Assembly (NCBI GenBank): GCA_027531145.1 | Contig: JAPZRF010000006.1 | Span: forward strand, 62,001 to 126,000 | Length of the DNA stretch: 64,000 bases | Reading direction: 5' to 3' | DNA from: Brevundimonas sp. | GTDB lineage: Bacteria; Pseudomonadota; Alphaproteobacteria; Caulobacterales; Caulobacteraceae | Shown here: one piece after another, positions 49,189-56,799 of the stretch | Layout of the letters: each line of letters begins with the position of its first letter | Position numbering within the stretch: the first letter of the stretch is position 1 | Notes under the pieces: model-generated | What the model saw: the letters and a program-made list of their open reading frames with translations, nothing else | Told to the model about the DNA's origin: nothing | Databases searched by the model: none | Translations under genes and position numbers: made by a program

Positions 49189-51261
49189 TTAAAGCGCCTC
49201 CCGTTCCAGGACCTTGATGCGCATGGCGTGTTCTCCGGGCTCATCAAGGCTGCAAACCTCTATCCGGAACCGGCACTGCTGGCCATCGGGTGTGGTAACG
49301 GCAAGATCGTCGCTGTCGGCAGCGAGCGCCATGCGATGGCGCTGGTAGTGGACACCTTGGCCCCGCGGGGGCAGCCGCTCATTGATAAGGGCAGCGATCT
49401 CGCGCGCGCCCGTGATCTCGCCAAAGTGCGAGGCGGTAATCCAGACGCCGTCCGGATGGAACAGGCGCGCCGCCGCATCGCCATCGCGTCGGTCCACGGA
49501 ATCGAGAAAGCGCATCAGCAGCGAGCGCTTCGAGCGCCGGGGTGCATAGACGGTGTGCAGAAGCGCGTGGGCGACTTGGGAGTTTGGCGAACCGAGTTCG
49601 GTCTCATAGAGCTTCTGCACGTCCCGGTTTTCATGTGAACGTCGACGAGGAGCGGAGTTGTCGACGCGGTAAACCGCGGCGGCGCGTTTCTCCAGGACCT
49701 TAGGATCGAGGGACTTGGGCTCGCCACCACCGCCGAGACAGCCGCCGACGCACGCCATGACCTCGATTGCGACATAGTCTTCGCGCCACTCGTCGGTCTG
49801 CAGCATGCGCTGGGCAGTCGCGATGCCATTGCATACGGCCACCCGGCCCAGGCCCGGAACATCGGCCGTCTTCACGCCTTCACTGACGCCTCGAAGCGCC
49901 TGCCATACCAGTGGGAGCTCATCGCCGGCACCCGCCAGATGCGCGGCGGTACGCAGCATGGCCTCCATTACGCCACCCGAAGCCCCGAAAATCTGAGCCG
50001 CGCCTGTGCTCTGGCCCAGCGGACTGTCGAACACGCCATCCTCGGGCAGGGCACCGAAGGCGATGCCCCTGGAGCGGATCATCCGGGCCAGTTCCCGAGT
50101 GGTTAGCACATGGTCCACGTCGCCAGACAAACCGGGCCGTACGGCTTCATCCTTCTTGGCAGTGCAGGGCATGACGCTGACGACATAAGGCTCATCCTTG
50201 CCGTTCGCGAAATCCGGCCCAAGCGACCGGGCAAAGGAGCCACGCTTGGTTATTGCGCCCTGCATCTGTTGGGGTGACTTCGTCGTGCTGAGATGGCCCA
50301 GCAGGTCTGGCCGGTTGATCTCCACCCAGTTCACCCAGCCCGGGCAGCAGGAGGTGAACAGTGGCAAATTGGAATTCGCCTTCAGCCGCGCCAGCAGCTC
50401 GGAACCTTCTTCCATGATAGTGAGATCGGCGGCGAAGTTAGTGTCGAAAACATAATCAAACCCAAGCTTACGCAGGGCGTTGATGAGTCGCCCGGTGCTC
50501 ACAACGCCGGGTTCCAGCCCAAACTCCTCGCTGATGGCGATACGCGTAGCGGGCGCGACCTGGACCACAGACACGCGGCGGCGCGAAGCCAGTACGCGCA
50601 GGACGTCATGCCAGTGCGGGGCCTCGATGATGGCCCCAACCGGACAAACGAGAGTGCATTGACCACAGGAAATGCAGGCGGTTTCACTTAGGGGCTGATC
50701 AAAAGCGGTCACAACCAGGCGATCGAAACCGCGCTCGGCAAAGCCGATGACATGTTGCTGCTGGCCAGCCCCGCCGCAGGCCTCCACGCAAAGACCGCAC
50801 TGGATGCACTTCGAGGAGTCCCGCCAGATGCTTGGCGAGGTGTGGTCGACAGAGAGGTGTTCGGGATGTTCCGGCGAACCTGGCGGGACCTCCGGCCAGC
50901 GCTCGGCCCACTGGTTTTCCGCCACGAGGGTCTGCAACCGGCAATCACCATTCACTTCGCAGCGCATGCAATCATTCGGATGTCGCGCGAGCATCCATTC
51001 TGCATTGGTCCGGCGGAACTCTTGCAACGCGTCGGTGTCGGTCTCAACAACATCGCCACTCTTCGCAGGTGTGCAACAAGCGGGCTGAGGTCTGTCCTCA
51101 CTATCGACCTGCACCAGGCACATACGACAGACCGCGTGCGTTGGCAGGCCCGGATAGTGGCAAAGCGTCGGCACATGGCAACCCGCCGCCCGGATAGCCT
51201 CAAGCAGTGTGGCACCTTCGTCGACCTCGACCGGTCGTGCATTCACCATCAGCTTGAGCAT
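49189..51261 (-). CDS. hydA: [FeFe]-hydrogenase with C-terminal NTF2/SnoaL-like domain
   Basis: 690 aa. N-terminal [2Fe-2S] domain (C34, C45, C48, C62 or C63), His-Cys3 cluster 'HPNDCMRCEVNGDC' (H94, C98, C101, C107), and two [4Fe-4S] motifs 'CIQCGLCVEAC' (152-162) and 'CISCGQCTLVC' (196-206): the M3-type layout. H-cluster motifs: L1 'FTSCCPGWV' (C305, C306), L2 'VMPCTAKKDEA' (C366, K369) and L3 'VMACVGGCLGGGGEP' (C504, C508). Counting from these, the clostridial proton-path residues are also kept (E285, E288, S325, C305). The small-subunit motif 'LYETELGSPNSQVAHALLHT' ends near 575. Residues ~580-690 ('FLDSVDRRDGDAAARLFHPD', 'GVWITASHFGEITGAREIAA') form an added NTF2-like domain. It should evolve or oxidise H2 if maturases exist; none are in the window. 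IS relics lie close by. Confidence 0.93.
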   Translation of the reverse strand: MLKLMVNARPVEVDEGATLLEAIRAAGCHVPTLCHYPGLPTHAVCRMCLVQVDSEDRPQPACCTPAKSGDVVETDTDALQEFRRTNAEWMLARHPNDCMRCEVNGDCRLQTLVAENQWAERWPEVPPGSPEHPEHLSVDHTSPSIWRDSSKCIQCGLCVEACGGAGQQQHVIGFAERGFDRLVVTAFDQPLSETACISCGQCTLVCPVGAIIEAPHWHDVLRVLASRRRVSVVQVAPATRIAISEEFGLEPGVVSTGRLINALRKLGFDYVFDTNFAADLTIMEEGSELLARLKANSNLPLFTSCCPGWVNWVEINRPDLLGHLSTTKSPQQMQGAITKRGSFARSLGPDFANGKDEPYVVSVMPCTAKKDEAVRPGLSGDVDHVLTTRELARMIRSRGIAFGALPEDGVFDSPLGQSTGAAQIFGASGGVMEAMLRTAAHLAGAGDELPLVWQALRGVSEGVKTADVPGLGRVAVCNGIATAQRMLQTDEWREDYVAIEVMACVGGCLGGGGEPKSLDPKVLEKRAAAVYRVDNSAPRRRSHENRDVQKLYETELGSPNSQVAHALLHTVYAPRRSKRSLLMRFLDSVDRRDGDAAARLFHPDGVWITASHFGEITGAREIAALINERLPPRGQGVHYQRHRMALAADSDDLAVTTPDGQQCRFRIEVCSLDEPGEHAMRIKVLEREAL

Positions 51262-51462
51262 ATCGTGCGATCCTCGACAGGCTGGAGCGATGCCAACCTA
51301 TCCAAACAGTCGTTGGTTGTCTTAGTCGCCAACAAAGAAATTCATCAATTTGCTATGCTGGACCACGACCGAACATTCATGGATCAACTCGCGGCCGCTT
51401 GCTTTGGTCTAGTGATTGCGACGCCAGGCTTGGCCCGGTTTAGTTCTGCGTGAGTGCATAGG

Positions 51463-51575
51463 TGAACCGCCCCGGGTTTCCCGGAGGCTCCAACTCCTGA
51501 GTCGGATGGAGCCCGATGAGCAAGACAACCAACAAGTCTGCGCCTGAGGTACGCGATCGCGCGGTGCGGACCATG
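51463..51575 (+). mobile_element. IS3-family element, left end and truncated orfA
   Basis: TGAACCGCCCCGGGTTTC looks like the terminal inverted repeat of an IS3-type element. 53 bp later an ATG begins 'SKTTNKSAPEVRDRAVRTMD', the standard OrfA N-terminus, which breaks off after ~25 codons at the SDR gene end. The right end is absent. It lies between hydA and the SDR. Confidence 0.72.
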
Positions 51576-51589
51576 GACCGAAGTCCTGG

Positions 51590-52474
51590 TCAAACTGCAC
51601 CGCGTCCAGCTTGGCCAGTTCCGGCCTGGGCTCCGGCACCGGGGCCTTGGCCCGCTGCGTCGAGTCGGTACTCCCTCGCCACGAGTCTCTCGAACAGTCG
51701 GCCCGGAAGAAGGTGCTTCACAGGGATCATCAGACGTTCGATCAGCGTGCCTCCCACATAGCGAAGGGCTGGCTTCCGCTCGGCAATGATCGCCTCGATC
51801 TTCCTCGCGATCATTAGTGGCGATGAGCCTTCGCGCTCATTCGCGACCGCTGCTGCATAGGCGTTCTCATGGAACTGGAAGTACGGTGACTTCGTATCGT
51901 GGGTCTGCTTCGTCGACGATCGAAGGGTCATGCTCGTGTTGATGTTGCCCGGCTCAAGGATGACGACCTTGATGCCGAACGGAAGCAGCTCAAGGCTCAG
52001 CGCCTCCGAGAGCCCTTCGAGAGCGAACTTTGAAGCACTGTAAACACCATCGAACGGAATCGCGATCTGGCCGCCGATGGATGATGTGTTGATGATGAGG
52101 CCCCGCCTCCGCTGGCGCATCGAGGGAAGGACAGCCTGAATCACCCGCAGCGGCCCAAGGGTGTTGATCTCGAACACCCGGCGGGCATCCTCGATCCTGG
52201 TCTCCTCCACCGGTGCGTTAAACCCGACGCCGGCATTGTTCACCAGAACATCGACGTGCCCGGCCCGGGCCATGATCGCTCCGACGGCCTGACGCACAGC
52301 TGCGTCGTCCCGAACGTCCATCGTCATGATGTGGTAGCCGTCAGGATGTTGCTGGAGGCCGTCAACCGGCTCCGGCACCGTGCCGAATACCTGCATCTGC
52401 CTGGACGCCAGATAGGCCGCCGTGGCACGTCCGATGCCAGAAGTGACGCCGGTGATGAGCACGACCGGCGACAT
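51590..52474 (-). CDS. SDR-family oxidoreductase, C-terminus possibly altered by IS
   Basis: 294 aa. 'PVVLITGVTSGIGRATAAYL' (TGxxxGIG), 'DVLVNNAGVGFNAPVEE', 'GLIINTSSIGGQIAIPFDGV' with catalytic Ser, 'YSASKFALEGLSEALSLELL' as YxxxK. Resembles 17beta-HSD/retinol-dehydrogenase-like SDRs. The last ~20 residues ('GQGPGAGAQAGTGQAGRGAV') are low complexity and abut the IS3 orfA relic, so the native C-terminus was probably replaced by read-through. Coupled by TGATG to the SRPBCC gene. Confidence 0.88.
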   Translation of the reverse strand: MSPVVLITGVTSGIGRATAAYLASRQMQVFGTVPEPVDGLQQHPDGYHIMTMDVRDDAAVRQAVGAIMARAGHVDVLVNNAGVGFNAPVEETRIEDARRVFEINTLGPLRVIQAVLPSMRQRRRGLIINTSSIGGQIAIPFDGVYSASKFALEGLSEALSLELLPFGIKVVILEPGNINTSMTLRSSTKQTHDTKSPYFQFHENAYAAAVANEREGSSPLMIARKIEAIIAERKPALRYVGGTLIERLMIPVKHLLPGRLFERLVAREYRLDAAGQGPGAGAQAGTGQAGRGAV

Positions 52475-52974
52475 CAGGGCACCGCACTGGCGAAGTCATC
52501 GGCAGCGTCCCGAAGGTCCGCGACGAAACGATCGACGGCGTCCTGCAACGGGTAGCTGGCTCGCACGATGGGCCGCAGCAGGAAGTGTTTCACTACCAAC
52601 TCCTCATAGATGTAGATCGTCGTCGCAGCGTCACCTGCCGCTGTGAAGCGGACCAGCCAGCGGCCACAAAAGCCCCTGCCCCGGAAGTCAGCCTCGAACA
52701 GCGAATTGGACACCCGGCGGACCTGCTCGTACTCGACAGGCGGCGAGTCGTTCGCCAGCTCCCGCCAGCGCGTATCGGACAGGATCTCCACGCCCTTGAG
52801 GTCGCTTCGGAACGACTGGCGGCGGTCTACGGCGATGACGGCGAACAGCCGATCGATCGGTGCCGGGATGGTGGCTGTCGAGGTGGCGACGGCCACCCGA
52901 CGAGGCATGACTGCGCCAGCGATGCCGTAGGCGATGGCCGACACTGCCAAGATCGCGATGGTGCATGCGACCAT
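52474..52974 (-). CDS. SRPBCC-fold protein with N-terminal membrane anchor
   Basis: 166 aa. One membrane helix, 'CTIAILAVSAIAYGIAGAVM', then a START/polyketide-cyclase-like domain: 'IDRLFAVIAVDRRQSFRSDL', 'YEQVRRVSNSLFEADFRGRG', 'WLVRFTAAGDAATTIYIYEE' and 'YPLQDAVDRFVADLRDA'. ATG 52974 has GGGAG upstream. Such domains bind hydrophobic ligands; the anchor places it at the inner membrane. Cotranscribed with the SDR. Ligand unknown. Confidence 0.8.
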   Translation of the reverse strand: MVACTIAILAVSAIAYGIAGAVMPRRVAVATSTATIPAPIDRLFAVIAVDRRQSFRSDLKGVEILSDTRWRELANDSPPVEYEQVRRVSNSLFEADFRGRGFCGRWLVRFTAAGDAATTIYIYEELVVKHFLLRPIVRASYPLQDAVDRFVADLRDAADDFASAVP

Positions 52975-53400
52975 TATGAACTCCCGTGAGGTTTCGGGGA
53001 CGACGGGCGGCGGCTTGGTGCGCCGGGGAGGAGGTCATGGGGAGCGCCTGCCGATGTGCCGAGGGCGGGTGTGGGCTCCGCATGGGAACCGCCGCCCGGC
53101 CTCTCGTCCGGCTCTGAAGACGTCGGCTCGGGACACAGACTTCACGAAATCGCTGCCTTCAAGCAGAACTCCCTGCAAGGCGACATCCACCGGATGACCG
53201 TCGTCTTGGGCTTGAGGATGCCGCGTTGCCGGTCATGCCGCAAGGTTCCCGCACCACCGCGCCCGCCAACGTAGGCCGTCCTGCACCGACGGCGGCAACA
53301 ACAGCATGTTCAGCGCCAGGGTTGACGATTTCTCCTTCATCGAGACGCACCCCTCACTCGGTTTTCGCTGGAGCTCTTTATGATCGGTTCGTTCATGTCG
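52975..53400. other. Degraded intergenic sequence
   Basis: No gene supported. Several short open frames on both strands have no recognisable family. It lies between the SRPBCC promoter and an IS1380 relic and is probably decayed mobile-element DNA. Confidence 0.5.
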
Positions 53401-53723
53401 CTACCGGACCAGGCGGCGGCGCAGGTCGGCGCTCATGCGCAGGGTGTCGACGAAGAGATTTCGCGGAATGGCGACCTCGGCCGGCTGAAGCGCGAGATGG
53501 CGCGCATGGCCGACGACCTTCGCGCCCGATCTTGACCAGCTTCTCCCTCAGCGTCGTCATCGACCAGTCCTTGGCCGAGTCCGGCTTCGCCAGCATGCGC
53601 AGGAAGTTGCCGGGATTGTCGTGGAGCGCGTGAAGCTGAGGCGAACCGCATGGCGAAGGAGCGGCACGGCAGCCGCTTCCATTTGATCGCGCCCTGGCCC
53701 TCCTTGATCCGCTGCCCGGCGGG
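53401..53723 (-). pseudogene. IS1380-family transposase, C-terminal relic
   Basis: Minus-strand pieces 'EGQGAIKWKRLPCRSFAMRF', 'LQLHALHDNPGNFLRMLAKP', 'WSMTTLREKLVKIG' and, after a frameshift near 53520, 'GHARHLALQPAEVAIPRNLF' with 'VDTLRMSADLRRRLVR' follow the last ~110 residues of IS1380-type transposases. The rest of the element is missing. Confidence 0.72.
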
Positions 53724-53998
53724 GCCGCCAGAGCGGGGATATGGGTGCGGGCCCAACGCACTCGGAAGCGAGGTTGAGGCAACATGGCGGTACCTCCCGC
53801 CCACATCCGGATGCCGGGCAGGCCCACCTGCCCAACCCCTCCCCCGTCGAAGGTAAAGGCTGTCCGATGCTGGCCCGGTACGGCGCATGCACCTTGTCCC
53901 GGCCCGGTGCCGCTACCAGCGGCGGTGTCGGGAACAGGCCAGAGCAAGATACCCCCGCGGTCCCCGCCAGCCGGTTCATGACGGCGGAGACACCCGAA

Positions 53999-54025
53999 CG
54001 CCGGGTCCCCTTCGGGGACCCGGCG
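53999..54025. terminator. Hairpin downstream of the TonB-receptor fragment
   Basis: CGCCGGGTCCCC-TTC-GGGGACCCGGCG: a perfect 12-bp stem. It lies about 40 bp beyond the receptor stop on the minus strand, after a second smaller hairpin. Confidence 0.65.
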
Positions 54026-54042
54026 CCTCGGGCGGCTGGCAG

Positions 54043-54060
54043 GACCGGCCAAAGCCGGTC
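54043..54060. terminator. Second hairpin, adjacent to the receptor stop
   Basis: GACCGGC-CAAA-GCCGGTC: a perfect 7-bp stem with 4-nt loop, 4 bp after the receptor-fragment stop codon. Confidence 0.5.
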
Positions 54061-54064
54061 CGGA

Positions 54065-54550
54065 TCAGAAGTAGAAGCGGACGGCCGCGCTGACGTTGCG
54101 GCCCGGCAGGACCCGCACCAGGGACAGGCCGCTGGCGGGCACGGTGGGCGCGCTGACATCGACCAGGGCCAGTTCGTCGAACAGGTTGTTGGCGTTCAAC
54201 GAAACCACCACCCGCTCGATCGGGCGCAGCTGCAGGAAGGCGTTGACGGTAGTGTAGGCGGGCATGATCAGGCCGTTGACGTCCTGACTGTAGCTCTCGG
54301 TGGTTCCGACGATGCTCGCGCCGACCGTGAACAGGTCGGTGTCATACTGCGGCAGCAGCGCGTAGATCAGATCTGCCTGGTGCCGCGGCGTATTGCCGAT
54401 CACGGCCGGATCACCCGCGTTGGTGATCTCGGCACTGGTCAAGGTGGCGCTGCCGGTCAGGCTGAACGGTCCGCGACGGACGCCACCCTCGAACTCCGCG
54501 CCGATAGCCCTGTAACCCTGGCGGACCAGATCAACACTGGTTTGCCCATT
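54065..54550 (-). pseudogene. TonB-dependent receptor, C-terminal fragment
   Basis: The frame reads 'TSVDLVRQGYRAIGAEFEGG', 'GPFSLTGSATLTSAEITNAG', 'TVGASIVGTTESYSQDVNGL', 'IMPAYTTVNAFLQLRPIERV' and ends 'GRNVSAAVRFYF', the last barrel strands of a TonB-dependent outer-membrane receptor with the terminal aromatic. Everything N-terminal (signal, plug, most of the barrel) is missing upstream of ~54550. It lies directly behind the phytase gene on the same strand. In related alphaproteobacteria a receptor is often linked to beta-propeller phytase, so this is likely the remains of that partner. Confidence 0.78.
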
Positions 54551-54928
54551 GGCGTCAGACCGTCCTCGCCCGCTGCCACCCCTACGGCGACTGGATCGAC
54601 TGGCTGGGCCCGATCGCGACCTGAGCGGACGCGGGAGGGTGTGAGTCGCTCACTGCCCGGTCCTGTCCCGAGACCGCCCGTGACCACCCACCGGATGAAT
54701 GAAGCCGGACTGGGCGATGATCCTCACAGCCATCCGCCCCGTCGCCGCTGGATTGTCGCGGGAACTGAGGCGGACGCCCTCAGGCTTGCAGCTCCGGAGG
54801 CCGCGCCCGAGACAGCCGGCACAATTGATCAACTGTTGATCGGCAGACAGGAAGAGGCGTTCGCCCGCGCCGGGTTCGACACCTCGCCCGACCATCACGC
54901 TGGCGAAGGCGTCCAGGACCCGGGCGCT
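54551..54928. other. Gap between receptor fragment and phytase, no clear gene
   Basis: Probably the scar of the deletion that removed most of the receptor. A plus frame ending at 54624 reads 'RQTVLARCHPYGDWIDWLGP', which looks coding but is unrecognised. A further plus frame at 54698-54967 overlaps the phytase end and is probably a shadow. Confidence 0.45.
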
Positions 54929-56743
54929 TCAGCGGCCGCGCAGCCCGAGCGCGGCGGCGACCGCTGACCACGGCAGATACTTGAAGTTCTGGGTCTCGTC
55001 GGGCAGCACGTTACGCCCGTCCTGAACCACGACCGCCCCCGCCTCGAAGCCCGGCCCGAGGTTGGCGCTCGATACGTCGAGGCCATCGGTCTCCGACGCA
55101 CCGTCAATGCCGAGCTCGGCGTTGGCCACGACGGCGAAGGACCCGAGGTAGCGATTGTCGCCGATCCGCTCGAACACGGCATAGCTGTCGTTGCCCTGAC
55201 TGGACACCACCAGATAGCCCTCGCCGCCGCCCAAATCGTAGAGGGCGATGCCTTCGACATCGTCCTTCAGCGCAGGATTCCCGGCGACCATGGCCACGGG
55301 CGTGCGCGCCTCGCCGGCGTCCGGCTCGGCGCCGAAGCGCCAGACGCCCACGTCCTCCTCGCCCACATAGAGCCAGCCATGGACGTCATCAGCGAGGCAC
55401 CCCTCAGGCTGGGTCGCGAGGGCGAAGTCGCGCACGCGCTCGGCGCGCACCCGGTCCCCTGTCTCGATCAGGCGCCACTGGCGCATCCGGCCGTCGGAGT
55501 CGTTGATGAAGGCGTAGGTCGAGCCGTCTCGTGGCGAGCGGTACAGGCAGAGGCCATAGGGGTCGTCGAGCCCCGTCGGCTGCAGCCCGGCCGCGATGTC
55601 GCTCAACTGCCGCGTCGCCGGATCGAGACGGTAGAGACCTAGGCTGCGGTCGGTCCGGTTGCTGGCGGCCACGAGACTGATCTCCTGGCCCGCCAGTCTG
55701 AAGCCGGAACGGAGGTCGACGTTGTTGACGCGCCCCACCGCAAGGTATTGCAGCTGGCGGCCGGTCATGTCGTACACCGCGAGGCCGCCCCGCTTGTCGG
55801 TGCCGACGACGAGGCTGGCGGCCGGATCGGTCGGGTGGACCCAGATGGCCGGATCATCGGCGGCATCGCCGAAGCTGGGCATGGGCGTGGTCTCGACCAT
55901 GGCCGGCAGGGCGGCGAAGGGCGACGGCGGCGCAGCCAGGGCGACAGGATCGCCGGCCTCAACCCCGAGGGCCGCCGCTATTGCGGTCATTGTCAGGCCG
56001 CGCCAGACATCGGCGGCGTCGTCCTGAACCAGAAGTCGCCCGTCGACGACGGCAAGGGAGCCCGTCTCCTCGATGGCAGCCCCCTGCCCGGCAAGGAATA
56101 CCCGACCGACGAAGGCATGGTCGTGGCGACGGTCGTAGACGGTCAGCGCGCCGACCGAGGAGTCCGAGGCGATCAGCCACGGACCGTGCAGGGCCACGCC
56201 CTTGGTCTCGCCGTTCAGCTGACCGAGGCGCGGCGCGTCAATGACTTCAGGGGCAGCATCGGCTTCGGCATCGGCATTGAAGCGCCAGACGCCCACCGCC
56301 TCCTCGGCCACGTAGAGGTCCCCCGTGGCGCTGTCGGCGACGCACTGGGTTGCCGTGGTCGGAACATGCAGCCGGCGCACCGGCGCGACCGTCAGCCCCC
56401 CGCGCCCCCGTCCCACCAGGAACTGGGCGATCTCGCCGCCATCCCCCACCACAAAGGCGTAGGGCAGACCATCACGCGCCCCCGCGATCAGACAAACGCC
56501 CTCGCCGGCGAAACTCAGCGGGCGACGCGCCTCAGCACCGCCTGAGGCCACGACCAGGGCATTGGCGGCTCTGTCGAGCCGGGCGATGACCTCGACCACC
56601 GCACCGGCAACGCGGGCAACAATGCGAGCCGCCGGCGGCTCCTCGACGGCCATTGTCGGCAGCGGTGCCGGCACCGCCTCCTGGGCCTGGAGCGCGCCTG
56701 CTGCGGCCCAGGCCGCCGTCGCCATAAGAATCGCACGCATCAC
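54929..56743 (-). CDS. Beta-propeller 3-phytase, tandem-domain
   Basis: 604 aa with signal peptide 'RAILMATAAWAAAGALQAQ'. The C-terminal propeller (~285-604) is the catalytic BPP: 'MPSFGDAADDPAIWVHPTDP' (DDPAIW calcium/phosphate motif), 'SLVVGTDKRGGLAVYDMTGR', 'GRVNNVDLRSGF', 'LQPTGLDDPYGLCLYRS', 'QPEGCLADDVHGWLYVGEED', 'GNDSYAVFERIGDNRYLGSF'. The N-terminal ~260 residues form an incomplete propeller ('TQCVADSATGDLYVAEEAVG', 'DAPRLGQLNGETKGVALHGP') as in dual-domain BPPs, where it raises activity or binds substrate. Releases phosphate from Ca-phytate in the periplasm or outside the cell. Followed by a TonB-receptor remnant. Confidence 0.9.
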   Translation of the reverse strand: MMRAILMATAAWAAAGALQAQEAVPAPLPTMAVEEPPAARIVARVAGAVVEVIARLDRAANALVVASGGAEARRPLSFAGEGVCLIAGARDGLPYAFVVGDGGEIAQFLVGRGRGGLTVAPVRRLHVPTTATQCVADSATGDLYVAEEAVGVWRFNADAEADAAPEVIDAPRLGQLNGETKGVALHGPWLIASDSSVGALTVYDRRHDHAFVGRVFLAGQGAAIEETGSLAVVDGRLLVQDDAADVWRGLTMTAIAAALGVEAGDPVALAAPPSPFAALPAMVETTPMPSFGDAADDPAIWVHPTDPAASLVVGTDKRGGLAVYDMTGRQLQYLAVGRVNNVDLRSGFRLAGQEISLVAASNRTDRSLGLYRLDPATRQLSDIAAGLQPTGLDDPYGLCLYRSPRDGSTYAFINDSDGRMRQWRLIETGDRVRAERVRDFALATQPEGCLADDVHGWLYVGEEDVGVWRFGAEPDAGEARTPVAMVAGNPALKDDVEGIALYDLGGGEGYLVVSSQGNDSYAVFERIGDNRYLGSFAVVANAELGIDGASETDGLDVSSANLGPGFEAGAVVVQDGRNVLPDETQNFKYLPWSAVAAALGLRGR

Positions 56744-56799
56744 CAGTTCCCTTGCCCCGCGGACGTCCTGGCCGTCGTCATTGACGGTTACACGACGAC

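Noticed and set aside
51334-51351. FNR-type site upstream of the hydrogenase gene
   Set aside because: Only the TTGAT half-site is present on the minus strand. The second half (ATCAA at the right spacing) is missing.
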